DNA from: Oscillospiraceae bacterium
GTDB taxonomy: Bacteria; Bacillota; Clostridia; Oscillospirales; Oscillospiraceae
Direction: 5' to 3'
Assembly (NCBI GenBank): GCA_017458335.1
Contig: JAFTFT010000031.1
Location: 1-49,501 of the forward strand
Length of the DNA: 49,501 nucleotides
The translations under genes were made by a program, and so were the position numbers. Within the stretch, counting starts at the first letter, position 1, and each line of letters begins with the position of its first letter. Shown in pieces: positions 26,859-35,001 of this stretch. Under the pieces are notes generated by a model that was not told the origin of the DNA, made no database searches, and saw only the letters and a list, made by a program, of their open reading frames with translations.

Positions 26859-27266
26859 TTACAGTGTTTTCCGTATGGTCAGGATGTTCTTTCCGTCTTT
26901 GTGCTCATACCGGACATCGTCCATGCTTTTCCTGACCAGGAAAATGCCGAGTCCGCCGACTCTGCGCTCTCTGGCGGAGAGGGTAACGTCAGGATCGCCG
27001 CTCTCCAGCGGGTTAAACGGCTTCCCTTCATCCTGAAAAGAGATGCTCACGGCACCGGCGCTGCTGTCATAGTCGACCGCAACAGTCACCTCTCCGCTTT
27101 CTTCGCCGTAGGCATAACTGGCGATGTTGCCGTACAGCTCATCGATGGCGATGCTGATCTGCGTTTTTGTTTTCTCGGGGCAGTCCAGTTCATCCAGCTC
27201 CCGGTTGACAAAGTCAATGACCGCCGGGATGTTTTCCCGTTCCGCCTTCATTGTCAGTTTTTTCAA
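26859..27266 (-). CDS. RsbW-like anti-sigma factor serine kinase
   Basis: A 135-residue GHKL-fold ATP-binding protein of the RsbW/SpoIIAB type. The N box has IDELYGNIASYAY (Glu43, Asn47), the G1 box FQDEGKPFNP (Asp79) and the G2 box GGLGIFLV (104-107). Such kinases phosphorylate a STAS antagonist and sequester a partner when unbound. The TTG start (27266) keeps the first beta strand KKLTM; an internal ATG at 27251 would remove it. It sits between the STAS and phosphatase genes, the classic partner-switching trio. No sigma factor is encoded nearby, so its downstream target is open. Confidence 0.93.
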   Translation of the reverse strand: MKKLTMKAERENIPAVIDFVNRELDELDCPEKTKTQISIAIDELYGNIASYAYGEESGEVTVAVDYDSSAGAVSISFQDEGKPFNPLESGDPDVTLSARERRVGGLGIFLVRKSMDDVRYEHKDGKNILTIRKTL

Positions 27267-27311
27267 GGCTGTTCTCTTCCTCTCCTCAGGGTGCAGGCAG
27301 CGCTTTTCCGC

Positions 27312-27614
27312 TCAGACGATCGTCAGAATATCCAGAAACCCGGTCACATCAAACACATCATGAATGATGTCGTTGACATGGGTAACCTCCATCGTCTTGT
27401 CCTGCTCCTCCATCTCCTGCTCAAACGTGAGGAGAACACGCAGACCCGCAGAAGAGAGATAGTCGAGCTTTTCAAAGTCCAGGGTCAGTCTGGAAATGTC
27501 GTTCAGCATCGGCTCTACTTCGCTCTGGAACTCGGGCGCGGTATTGGTATCCAGACGGCCGTCCAGTTTTACGGTCAGGGTGTTGCCCTCCAGTTTTTTT
27601 GCGATGTTCAGCAT
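27312..27614 (-). CDS. STAS-domain anti-sigma factor antagonist (RsbV/SpoIIAA-like)
   Basis: A 100-residue single STAS domain. LDGRLDTNTAPEFQ and LDFEKLDYLSSAGLRVLL are the family signatures; Ser54 or Ser55 in the SSAG turn is the expected phosphorylation site for the neighbouring kinase. An AAGGAGG ribosome binding site lies eight bases upstream, one of the strongest in the operon. The 74-bp gap to the MATE gene holds no clear terminator or promoter, so co-transcription is likely. Confidence 0.94.
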   Translation of the reverse strand: MLNIAKKLEGNTLTVKLDGRLDTNTAPEFQSEVEPMLNDISRLTLDFEKLDYLSSAGLRVLLTFEQEMEEQDKTMEVTHVNDIIHDVFDVTGFLDILTIV

Positions 27615-27688
27615 GTTATTTTCCTCCTTGTATTGTTCTGGTTAATTCTGTTTTTACTTTATGTTTCAGCCACAAGGCCTGAGCAGAA

Positions 27689-29023
27689 TCAGTATTGATA
27701 AGCAGCGCGATATTTTTTCAGGGCATACAGCGTAACCAGGATGCTGAGCAGTTCCGCCGCCGGCCATGCGCTCCAGAGTCCCGGGCCGCCGAACAGCGCC
27801 GTCAGCCCGTAGAGGCAGCAGGTCAGGATCACAAACGAGCGGATCAGCGACAGCAGGCCTGAGACGATCCCGTTGCCGAAGGCCGTAAACAGCCCCGACC
27901 CGAAGACATTGAAGCCCGTAAACAGGCAGGCGGGCAGGACAATCAGATACCCGAGAGAGGCGATGTCAAAAAACTCCGTCCCCTTCCGGAAGAAGATCCC
28001 GACGACCTGGCCGCGGAAAACGAACAGCAGCAGCATGGTTGCTACGCCGAGAGCCATGATCCAGCGGATGCTCAGGCGGAACACTCTCTGTCTCATCCTG
28101 ACATTCCCGCTGCCGTAATGATAGGAGAACACCGGTTCCACGGCTGAGGTAAAGCCCATGAAGACCATGGAAATCAGCACCTGCACATAGGTCACCACCG
28201 TCAGGGCGCTCACGCCCACCTCGCCGTAGCAGCGGAAGGCCAGGTGATTCATGAACAGCACCGTGATGCCCTCCGCCAGGTTCGACACCATGTCGGAGGA
28301 TCCGTTGAAGCAGATGCCGCCGATCTCCTTCATGTCGGGTTTGGCCAGTTCCAGGTGATAGGAGCTCTTGCGTGCAATGGAATAGAACCAGACCGCATAG
28401 ATGATCGTGCTGCAGTAGCCGATCACCGTCGCGATGGCGGCGCCGCGAATTCCCATATGGAGCTTTGCCATAAAGACATAGTCCAGCACACAGTTGAGTA
28501 CGCCGCCGATCATGATCACGATGGCCGCCACAACCGTCTTGCCCTCTCCGATGATGAGGATGCCCAGCTCCGACTGCAGGAGAATGGTAAGGGAGAAGGC
28601 GCTCAGCATCGTGTAGTACGGCCGCAGATATTCGATGTTTCCGTCCGTTGCACCGCACAGCCGCATGATGGGATCGGCAAAGATCAGGCAGACAGCAGTA
28701 AAAATGATTCCGCAGATGACCGTGAAGGTCATCACTCTCGAAAAGGTCTCGCCGGCTTCCTTCCGCCTGCCTTCGCCGACTTTTTTGACGATGACCGCGT
28801 TTCCGCCGCTGCCGATCATGATCCCCACCGCGATGAAGAGACTGATGATCGGATAGTAGAGGCTGATGGCGCTGATCGCCAGCGACCCGACATAGCGCTC
28901 AATAAACAGTCCGTCCACCATCTGGTATACGCCGATAAAGACGAAGGTGAAGATGCTCGGCGCGACAAACTTCAGCAATGACCAGAAGGTAAATTCCTGT
29001 GACAGCTCCTGTTCCTGATCCAT
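27689..29023 (-). CDS. MATE family efflux transporter
   Basis: A 444-residue, 12-helix transporter of the MATE family (MepA/DinF-like), which exports small molecules using a cation gradient. LLKFVAPSIFTFVFIGVYQMVDGLFI in two consecutive segments and GSGGNAVIVKKVGEG, repeated in related form after the central loop (MGFTSAVEPVFSYHYGSG), show the two-fold MATE repeat. It is 20 bp downstream of the NRPS-like gene, so it probably exports that enzyme's product. Confidence 0.92.
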   Translation of the reverse strand: MDQEQELSQEFTFWSLLKFVAPSIFTFVFIGVYQMVDGLFIERYVGSLAISAISLYYPIISLFIAVGIMIGSGGNAVIVKKVGEGRRKEAGETFSRVMTFTVICGIIFTAVCLIFADPIMRLCGATDGNIEYLRPYYTMLSAFSLTILLQSELGILIIGEGKTVVAAIVIMIGGVLNCVLDYVFMAKLHMGIRGAAIATVIGYCSTIIYAVWFYSIARKSSYHLELAKPDMKEIGGICFNGSSDMVSNLAEGITVLFMNHLAFRCYGEVGVSALTVVTYVQVLISMVFMGFTSAVEPVFSYHYGSGNVRMRQRVFRLSIRWIMALGVATMLLLFVFRGQVVGIFFRKGTEFFDIASLGYLIVLPACLFTGFNVFGSGLFTAFGNGIVSGLLSLIRSFVILTCCLYGLTALFGGPGLWSAWPAAELLSILVTLYALKKYRAAYQY

Positions 29024-29026
29024 CTG

Positions 29027-29054
29027 TTCTTACTTCTTTCTTCTTACTTCTTTC
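29027..29054. repeat. Perfect 14-bp tandem duplication across the NRPS stop / MATE leader
   Basis: Two adjacent copies of ttcttacttctttc (29027-29040, 29041-29054). On the minus strand the first copy carries the stop codon of the NRPS-like gene and the second repeats it just before the MATE start, altering the spacing and ribosome binding region. It looks like a slippage duplication. Confidence 0.85.
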
Positions 29055-32034
29055 TGCTGAAAATACCGGCGATCGTCTTGAAGAAGGTCTTCTTGTCTTC
29101 CAGTTTTTCCTTGATTTCGCCGATGGTCACATCTGCCTGGGAGTTGTGCGTCACAAGGGCCTGGGCCAGCTTGACATAGATGTCCTTGAAGTGCTCCATG
29201 CTCTCTTCGGCATAGAGGCTGGCCGCGAAGTCGATCATCAGGGTCAGTCCGTCGGCGCCGTCCAGGATCTCCATATCCAGCACGGTCTGGGACGCCGCCT
29301 GGTTCTGGCGGATGTCCACCATTTCGATGTCGAAGCCGTCCATTCCGCCCATGTCGCGGATATCCTGCTGGTACAGCAGGTAGGCGCTCTCGCCGTCCTT
29401 GACCTGGTTGCGGCTGTCCACATAGGGGTAGCAGCTGTGCTCAATGCCCTTCTGCACCTGCTCATGCACGTCGGCGAAGACGTTGCGCAGCGTGTCGCTG
29501 TCCTTGAAGCGGATGCCTACGGGCAGATCGCGGAACAGCAGGCCCACCGTCGTCATGTTCTGCAGATCCTCACGGCCGTTGTAGATCCAGGAGATCTTCA
29601 CATCGGGCGCATGGTTGTAAATCGAGATGGCCAGGGCGGCCACGGTGATGAAGAATTCATTCCGGCTGATCTTATAGGCCTTCTCCATGGCGTTCATCTG
29701 CGGCTGGAGAATGCCGAGCGGAGCAAAGAGCTCGCCCATCTCGTTATCTCTGGAGTCGTGGTCGGTCTTCGGGAAGCTCGACCATTCGATTCCGTCGTAG
29801 CGGGCTTCAAAGTACTTCCTGCTCTCCTCATAGAAGGGCGTATTCTCGGCCTCTTCACGCCGCTGCAGCATCAGATAGTAGAAGTCGGGATCCGCTTCCA
29901 TGCCCATATAGGTCTTGCCGATGTCACTCATGAACACCTTCAGCGAGGTGCCGTCGAACACCGAGTGATGCACGTCGAAGAATACATAGCCAGCTTTTTC
30001 CGTTTCAAACACTCTGCAGCGGTAGAGTCTTCCGCCGACGATCTTGAACGGGTAGACCATCGTGTCGCGGACAAAGCGGAACTCAAACTCCGTCATCTTT
30101 TCCACATGGATGTCCTGCAGGAGCTCGGGGTGATAGCTCTGTACCAGCTCTCTGTCCTTGTTCCAGGAGAATTTCGTAAGCAGGGCAGGGTGGCGTGAGA
30201 TGACCTCTTTCAGCGTCTCCGCCATCTTCTCCAGGTCGATCATCTCTTTGTCCAGCTTCATCATGGAGTAGAGATTGTACATGGTGGAATTCGGCGTATA
30301 GAGCTGATAGTCGACCATATAAAGCTGCTCGGTGGTGAGGCGGTGCTCCGTCTCTCTGGCCTGCTGTTCCTTCACGGCGGGGGGCACCCCGTCGTTGTCC
30401 TTCAGGCTTTCGAGGTACAGCTCCGCAATCTTCTCGGGCGTGCGCCCGCGGAAGATGATGCCCGCGCTCAGGCCCTCCAGGCTGCACTGGCTGACCACGT
30501 CGATGGACCCCAGGGAATCGCCGCCCAGCTCATAGAAGTCGTCATGGATGCCCACCTTGGAAAGCCCCAGAACCTGCGCCATTGCGTCGCAGATGGCCGC
30601 CTCGGTGTCATTCGTCGGGGCCACATAGCTGCTCTGGAAATCCTTTGCGTCCGGCGCGGGCAGCGCGCGGCGGTCCAGCTTTCCGCTGGCCTTGAGCGGG
30701 ACCGAGTCGATCTTCATGAAATAGGTCGGGATCATATAGTACGGCAGGCGCTTCAGCAGTTCTTCGCGCAGCACCGCCGGGTCGAAGTCCACATCCGCCG
30801 TATAATAGGCACAGAGGTAGCTCTTCCCTTCATCCTCAAAGCCGCGCGCCGCGCACCAGTCGATGTTGAGGGCCTGTTTGACCGCGGCCTCGATCTCCGC
30901 CGGTTCGATGCGGTTGCCGTTGATTTTGATCATATCGCCGCTGCGGCCCAGCAGGACATAGTTGCCGTTTTCATCTTTGGTCGCCAGGTCTCCGGAATGG
31001 TAGACGCCGTCCACAAAAGCTTTTGCCGTCTCTTCCGGAAGGTTGATATAGCCGCGGACATAGGGGTTGACGAAGCAGAGTTCGCCCGTCTCGCCCTCCG
31101 CGACCTCTCTTCCGTCCTCACCGAGCAGCATGATCTTCGTCTCCACCTGCGGCTGTCCGATGGGGCAGGTCTCATAGGCCTTGTCGATCTTGAAGAAGCC
31201 GACCGCAAAGCCGCTCTCGCTGCAGGCATAGATGTTGATGAGATCCAGATTCTTGTTGTACAGGTTGTTCGCCGGCTCGCTGCCGACAAACAGCATCCGC
31301 AGGAAGGGGCCCGTGTTGTTGCCGAGCTTGCGCACATAGGACGGGGTCAGGAAGGTGATGGTGATCCGCTTGGTCAGGAAGAACTTGGCCAGCGCGGAAG
31401 GATTCTTGATGGTTGAATAACCGACGATGTAGTTTTTCCCGCAGTAGACATTCAGCGCCGCCAGAATCACGATCACCGTCGCGACAAAGTTCATCGGGGC
31501 CAGGGTTGCCAGGCGGTCCTTCTCATTGAAGGGAACCACGCCGTTCATGCGGATCGAATCGATCGCCCGCTGCAGGTTTCCGTACTCATGGAGCACGCCC
31601 TTTGGATTTCCTGTGGTACCGGAGGTATAGATGGCATAGGCCGCGTCGTGCTCATCCGGATTCTCATGTCCGGCGAGCGGCTGGCTGCGCATGATATCCT
31701 CCCAGTTGTCCATGGAGATTTCCAGCTTGCAGTCGCAGTCCTTCCGGATATAGTCGATACGCTCCGGGGCATAGGTGTCCTCCACCAGCGCCCAGGCGGC
31801 GCCCGCCTTCCATACGCCGATCATGGCGATCACAGGCAGCACCCCGCGCGGCAGATCAATCAGCACAAAGTTCTCTTTTCCGATCTTGTTGGCCTTCAGC
31901 CAGGCATAGACCCGCGCCGACATGTCATCCAGCTGGGCATAGGTAACGCCTCTGGCATGCGCATCGTCAAAGAGAATCGGTGCACCGGGGTTCATCTCGG
32001 TGTATTGCTGCAGTTTGTCAATGATTGTTTCCAC
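29044..32034 (-). CDS. NRPS-like protein: adenylation - carrier - condensation
   Basis: A 996-residue single-module enzyme that should activate an acid as acyl-AMP, load it on its own phosphopantetheine arm and condense it. The adenylation domain has YTSGTTGNPKGV near 136, ACSESGFAVG, GVYHSGDLA, and LKASGKLDRR with the catalytic Lys. The carrier domain has ELGGDSLGS (Ser about 507). The last domain is condensation-like with HHSVFDG near 689, matching HHxxxDG. There is no thioesterase or reductase. At the A4 position the sequence is FVAT rather than FDxS, so the Asp that binds the alpha-amino group is missing. The frame is open from a TTG at 32055, but GTG 32034 has AGGAG eight bases upstream. 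It heads the operon with the MATE and partner-switching genes. Confidence 0.9.
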   Translation of the reverse strand: METIIDKLQQYTEMNPGAPILFDDAHARGVTYAQLDDMSARVYAWLKANKIGKENFVLIDLPRGVLPVIAMIGVWKAGAAWALVEDTYAPERIDYIRKDCDCKLEISMDNWEDIMRSQPLAGHENPDEHDAAYAIYTSGTTGNPKGVLHEYGNLQRAIDSIRMNGVVPFNEKDRLATLAPMNFVATVIVILAALNVYCGKNYIVGYSTIKNPSALAKFFLTKRITITFLTPSYVRKLGNNTGPFLRMLFVGSEPANNLYNKNLDLINIYACSESGFAVGFFKIDKAYETCPIGQPQVETKIMLLGEDGREVAEGETGELCFVNPYVRGYINLPEETAKAFVDGVYHSGDLATKDENGNYVLLGRSGDMIKINGNRIEPAEIEAAVKQALNIDWCAARGFEDEGKSYLCAYYTADVDFDPAVLREELLKRLPYYMIPTYFMKIDSVPLKASGKLDRRALPAPDAKDFQSSYVAPTNDTEAAICDAMAQVLGLSKVGIHDDFYELGGDSLGSIDVVSQCSLEGLSAGIIFRGRTPEKIAELYLESLKDNDGVPPAVKEQQARETEHRLTTEQLYMVDYQLYTPNSTMYNLYSMMKLDKEMIDLEKMAETLKEVISRHPALLTKFSWNKDRELVQSYHPELLQDIHVEKMTEFEFRFVRDTMVYPFKIVGGRLYRCRVFETEKAGYVFFDVHHSVFDGTSLKVFMSDIGKTYMGMEADPDFYYLMLQRREEAENTPFYEESRKYFEARYDGIEWSSFPKTDHDSRDNEMGELFAPLGILQPQMNAMEKAYKISRNEFFITVAALAISIYNHAPDVKISWIYNGREDLQNMTTVGLLFRDLPVGIRFKDSDTLRNVFADVHEQVQKGIEHSCYPYVDSRNQVKDGESAYLLYQQDIRDMGGMDGFDIEMVDIRQNQAASQTVLDMEILDGADGLTLMIDFAASLYAEESMEHFKDIYVKLAQALVTHNSQADVTIGEIKEKLEDKKTFFKTIAGIFSRKK

Positions 32035-32089
32035 AGTGCATTCTCCTTTTTCCAATGAATTAGAAAGTCTGAAAGAATACTTCTCTGAT

Positions 32090-32115
32090 AGTATAGGATA
32101 TCACGGAAGCTCCGT
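32090..32115 (-). promoter_or_regulatory. Candidate promoter of the NRPS-like operon
   Basis: On the minus strand a TATACT -10 box (32095-32090) lies about 55 bp upstream of the GTG start. No good -35 box is seen at 16-18 bp; instead a short inverted repeat acggaagctccgt (32103-32115) sits there, which could be an operator or reflect activator or alternative sigma-factor use. Confidence 0.4.
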
Positions 32116-32192
32116 TCCCGCAAGTAAATTCCTGCAAAGTTCCGATTTTTCTCTCCCGGTCCGCGGTGCCCGGGTCTCCCCCTCAGCGGAAA

Positions 32193-32219
32193 AGAAGGAC
32201 CGGTTTTTCCGGTCCTTCT
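32193..32219 (-). terminator. Hairpin terminator after the secreted-protein gene
   Basis: An 11-bp perfect stem (32193-32203 with 32209-32219) and a T5 loop, about 26 bp beyond the stop codon at 32245. The T-tract on the minus strand is short (TTTTC). It separates the two-component/secreted-protein operon from the NRPS-like operon. Confidence 0.7.
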
Positions 32220-32244
32220 CTGTCTGTCTTGTTTCATTCCGCGG

Positions 32245-34107
32245 TCAGTCGTAAATCATACCGCCGCCGGTTTCCCCGGTCAGGGAATTGTAGTATTCAA
32301 AGCTGCCGTCCGCATAGGAGCTGGACCAGCTGCCGTCGGGGTCGATAAAGGTTACGGTTCCGTCCGCCGCTTCGATGACTTCCGTTCCGTCCACCAGGTA
32401 GTAGTCGCTGAAGTATGGCTCCTCAACAATGACCTGGCTGCCGGAGGAGCTGGTGGATGGGCTGTCATAGGATCCGTAGATATCGACCTGATACACCGTG
32501 CTCGTGCTGGGTCTGTCCGTGTAGTAGACCGTGCACGGCGCGCCGTTGTAGAAGGTGCCGCTCACATTGCAGATCCAGGCGTCGGCAAAGATCTCCGTGC
32601 CGTCGATCAGCCGGATGGCGTATCCGCCGCCGCCCTCAGAGGCCGTACCGCTCATGGAACCGTAGCTCGGCTGCGGTGCGGGCTGGCTTCCGGTGATGCT
32701 GCAGTAGGTGTAGTTGAGGCCCTTGGTGGTCGTTCCGTTCCACATAACGGTCGCCGGTGCGCCGATGTAGATCTCTCCGCTCACCGTGCAGATATCCCAG
32801 GGGATGGCCACGACGGTGCTGCCGTCCAGGTTCACGCTGACGCTGCTGTAGTTCCAGTCGACGACCGAGCCGTAGAAGGTGCCGCCGTCCGGTACCGGTA
32901 CCGGCGCGGGCGCCGGTGTGGGCGCGGGAGCTCCGCTGATGCTGATATAGGCGGTGCTGGTGCGGGCCGTCTGTCCCTGATAGTAGAAGGTGCAGTAGGC
33001 GCCCCAGCCGTTCATCCAGTCTTCCAGTCTGCTCACGCTGATCGTCGTACTGTACTCGCCGCTGACCGACGCGGCCGAGCCCGCGACAAAGCTTGCCGGC
33101 GTGTATTCGCCGCCGTTGGGAGAGACAAAGGTCCAGTTCAGCGAGTCATAGATATTGGAGCATGCGACAAACGTGGCTGTCCCGCCGACTTTCTTGTTCT
33201 CGTTGGTCGGGTTTTTGGTGATGCTCAGGAAGGTCGGCCTTACAGGCTGCGGGACCGGAGTCTGGACCGGGGCCGGAACCGGCGTCGCGTTCGGCACCGG
33301 TGTCACAGCCGGGGACGGACTCGCGGCGGGATCTTCCAGCGCCGCGGGTTTGGGTACCGGCATAAACTCCGTCGGGGCTTTCGCGCCGGTGAACACGGCA
33401 TAGCTGTCCGTCAGGCGGGATGTGGTGTTCAGTTCGTCACTCTTGAGCCATTCAAAGGCCGTGTTGCTTCTCTCCGCTCCCGCAAGGGCATTGCCCGCGG
33501 ACGCGTTGAACTGCTCCGGTGAGATCGCCATTCCGTTCATATCCGTATGCGAGACATTGCGGAAGTTGTTGCTGTCGATAACGGTATGCTCGATCGCGAA
33601 GGGGTTGTAGCGTACCACGCCGTCCTTCATGGAGATGGCCGTCTTGACGGCATAGACTTCGGTGTTGGACAAAACGATGTTGTCGTTGAGCACATACGAC
33701 CAGGTATCGGTCTCGGTATTGTGATAGGTGTCCGCGGTATCCGTCAGGATATCCGGGAAGGATTCGTCCGCCTCGATGTCCAGGCTGCACTCGTTGAGCG
33801 CCTTCCGGTCTTCACTGGCTTCCCAGATTTTCAGGTTGGTGGAGCGGTCCTGCGGATGCTGTGCTGCCGCGATGAACTCCAGATTGCCGTCGTGGTCCAG
33901 GTCCGTCACGGTGTAGAACCACCGGATCAGGCCGTCGCTCTGCTTCATTTTCTCCGCCTGGGAGGCGATCAGGCTCAGCTGCAGGTCAATGTCTGAAGCT
34001 TCGATGCTGACCGCCGCAGGCTGTTCCGCTGACGCGGTGCCGAGACTGCCGGCCATCATCAGGATCACCAGTGCAGCCACAAGCAGGTTACTGAGGATTC
34101 GTTTCAT
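32245..34107 (-). CDS. Secreted multidomain protein with Pro-rich linkers
   Basis: A 620-residue exported protein of unknown function. After a signal peptide (LVAALVILMMAGSLGTASA) comes an N-terminal domain to about residue 245 containing DLDHDGNLEFIAA, a dockerin- or FG-GAP-like calcium-type loop. A Pro/Ala/Val linker (about 260-300) leads to an Ig-like domain (NPTNENKKVGGTATF to STAYISISG), a second Pro-rich linker, and two related beta domains sharing the pattern Y.GS...I.VSG..Y.GAP.TV, followed by a Tyr/Ser/Gly-rich tail. No sortase motif or membrane anchor is visible. It follows the response regulator gene by 90 bp and has its own AAAGGAG ribosome binding site. Confidence 0.82.
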   Translation of the reverse strand: MKRILSNLLVAALVILMMAGSLGTASAEQPAAVSIEASDIDLQLSLIASQAEKMKQSDGLIRWFYTVTDLDHDGNLEFIAAAQHPQDRSTNLKIWEASEDRKALNECSLDIEADESFPDILTDTADTYHNTETDTWSYVLNDNIVLSNTEVYAVKTAISMKDGVVRYNPFAIEHTVIDSNNFRNVSHTDMNGMAISPEQFNASAGNALAGAERSNTAFEWLKSDELNTTSRLTDSYAVFTGAKAPTEFMPVPKPAALEDPAASPSPAVTPVPNATPVPAPVQTPVPQPVRPTFLSITKNPTNENKKVGGTATFVACSNIYDSLNWTFVSPNGGEYTPASFVAGSAASVSGEYSTTISVSRLEDWMNGWGAYCTFYYQGQTARTSTAYISISGAPAPTPAPAPVPVPDGGTFYGSVVDWNYSSVSVNLDGSTVVAIPWDICTVSGEIYIGAPATVMWNGTTTKGLNYTYCSITGSQPAPQPSYGSMSGTASEGGGGYAIRLIDGTEIFADAWICNVSGTFYNGAPCTVYYTDRPSTSTVYQVDIYGSYDSPSTSSSGSQVIVEEPYFSDYYLVDGTEVIEAADGTVTFIDPDGSWSSSYADGSFEYYNSLTGETGGGMIYD

Positions 34108-34126
34108 TCTTCTTCTCCTTTTTTAG

Positions 34127-34146
34127 CTCCCGCAGCACTGCGGGAG
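34127..34146 (-). promoter_or_regulatory. Intergenic RNA hairpin in the leader of the secreted-protein gene
   Basis: Arms ctcccgca (34127-34134) and tgcgggag (34139-34146) form an 8-bp GC-rich stem with a 4-nt loop, about 20 bp upstream of the secreted-protein ATG and immediately before its ribosome binding site. It lacks a T-tract on the minus strand, so it is more likely an RNA processing or translation-control element than a terminator. Confidence 0.45.
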
Positions 34147-34197
34147 ATGATTGATAAGATTTTGGTGAAGCAGGCTCTGCTGCGCTTTCGCTCTTTT

Positions 34198-35001
34198 TCA
34201 GATCTTCTGCTTTTTCAGCTGTGCCAGCTGTGCTTCCGTGTTGCTGGCCCAGGTGTACTGGGACATATATTCTCCGAAGTAGGCGTTGACCGCCTCTTCG
34301 TCCCCTTCCAGGAAGCGGTACAGATCACAGTCGATCATCTCCGGCCTCACACGGAGGTTGCGGCTTTTCAGTTCAAACAAGTCGCCGATGCCGTACTTTT
34401 GCAGCGTATCCCGCAGGGATCGGATCACGACGTCCATCTGCTTCTGCATGGACACGTCGTAAGGGCGATCTTCCCAGAGGGCGGCGAAGGCATCCTGCCT
34501 CGTCACGCCCGCTCCTCTGCGGTCCACCAGATAGGCCAGCAGCTCTTTGGACTTGGAACGGCGGAATGCAAGCGCCGTGCCGTCAACCAGGATTTCAAAA
34601 TGACCGAAGGTCTGCATCATGATGTGGGCGGGTTTCCTGGCCGTTCTGCCCCCCAGGGCATATTCGACCTCCTGGGCCAGACGCGCCTGATCAAACGGCT
34701 TGAGCAGATAGCTGACGGGGTGGACTTCATAGGCGTCCAGCGCGTACTGGCTGAAGGCTGTGATAAAAATGATGGCGATGTTCGGATGGATTTTCCGGAT
34801 TCTTCCGGCCAGCTCCAGGCCGTTCATCCCCGGCATATCGATGTCCAGCAGCGCCAGGTCCGCCGAATGTCGTTCCAGCCATTCCAGTGCATCCTGCGTG
34901 CCGGTAAAGCCTTTCACCTCATCCAGCAGCCTTAATTTCTGGCAGGAAGAGACAATATGATTCAGGACCTGTGCCTCGTCGTCTACACAAATTGCCTTCA
35001 T
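34198..35001 (-). CDS. SARP-type response regulator
   Basis: A 267-residue two-component regulator. The receiver domain (1-115) has the acidic pair in ICVDDEA, the phosphorylation site in LLDIDMPGMNG (Asp53), the Thr of FITAF and the Lys of YLLKPF. The output domain (about 125-230) is an OmpR-like winged helix of the SARP type: FGHFEILVDGTALAF, RSKSKELLAYLVDRRG, DAFAALWED, VVIRSLRDTL. It ends in a short helical segment with FGEYMSQYTWA rather than a full BTAD domain. The frame is open to 35085, but ATG 35001 has AAGGAG six bases upstream and overlaps the kinase stop (ATGA). It is the obvious candidate to bind the triple GGTTGGAT repeats at three promoters here. Confidence 0.9.
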   Translation of the reverse strand: MKAICVDDEAQVLNHIVSSCQKLRLLDEVKGFTGTQDALEWLERHSADLALLDIDMPGMNGLELAGRIRKIHPNIAIIFITAFSQYALDAYEVHPVSYLLKPFDQARLAQEVEYALGGRTARKPAHIMMQTFGHFEILVDGTALAFRRSKSKELLAYLVDRRGAGVTRQDAFAALWEDRPYDVSMQKQMDVVIRSLRDTLQKYGIGDLFELKSRNLRVRPEMIDCDLYRFLEGDEEAVNAYFGEYMSQYTWASNTEAQLAQLKKQKI

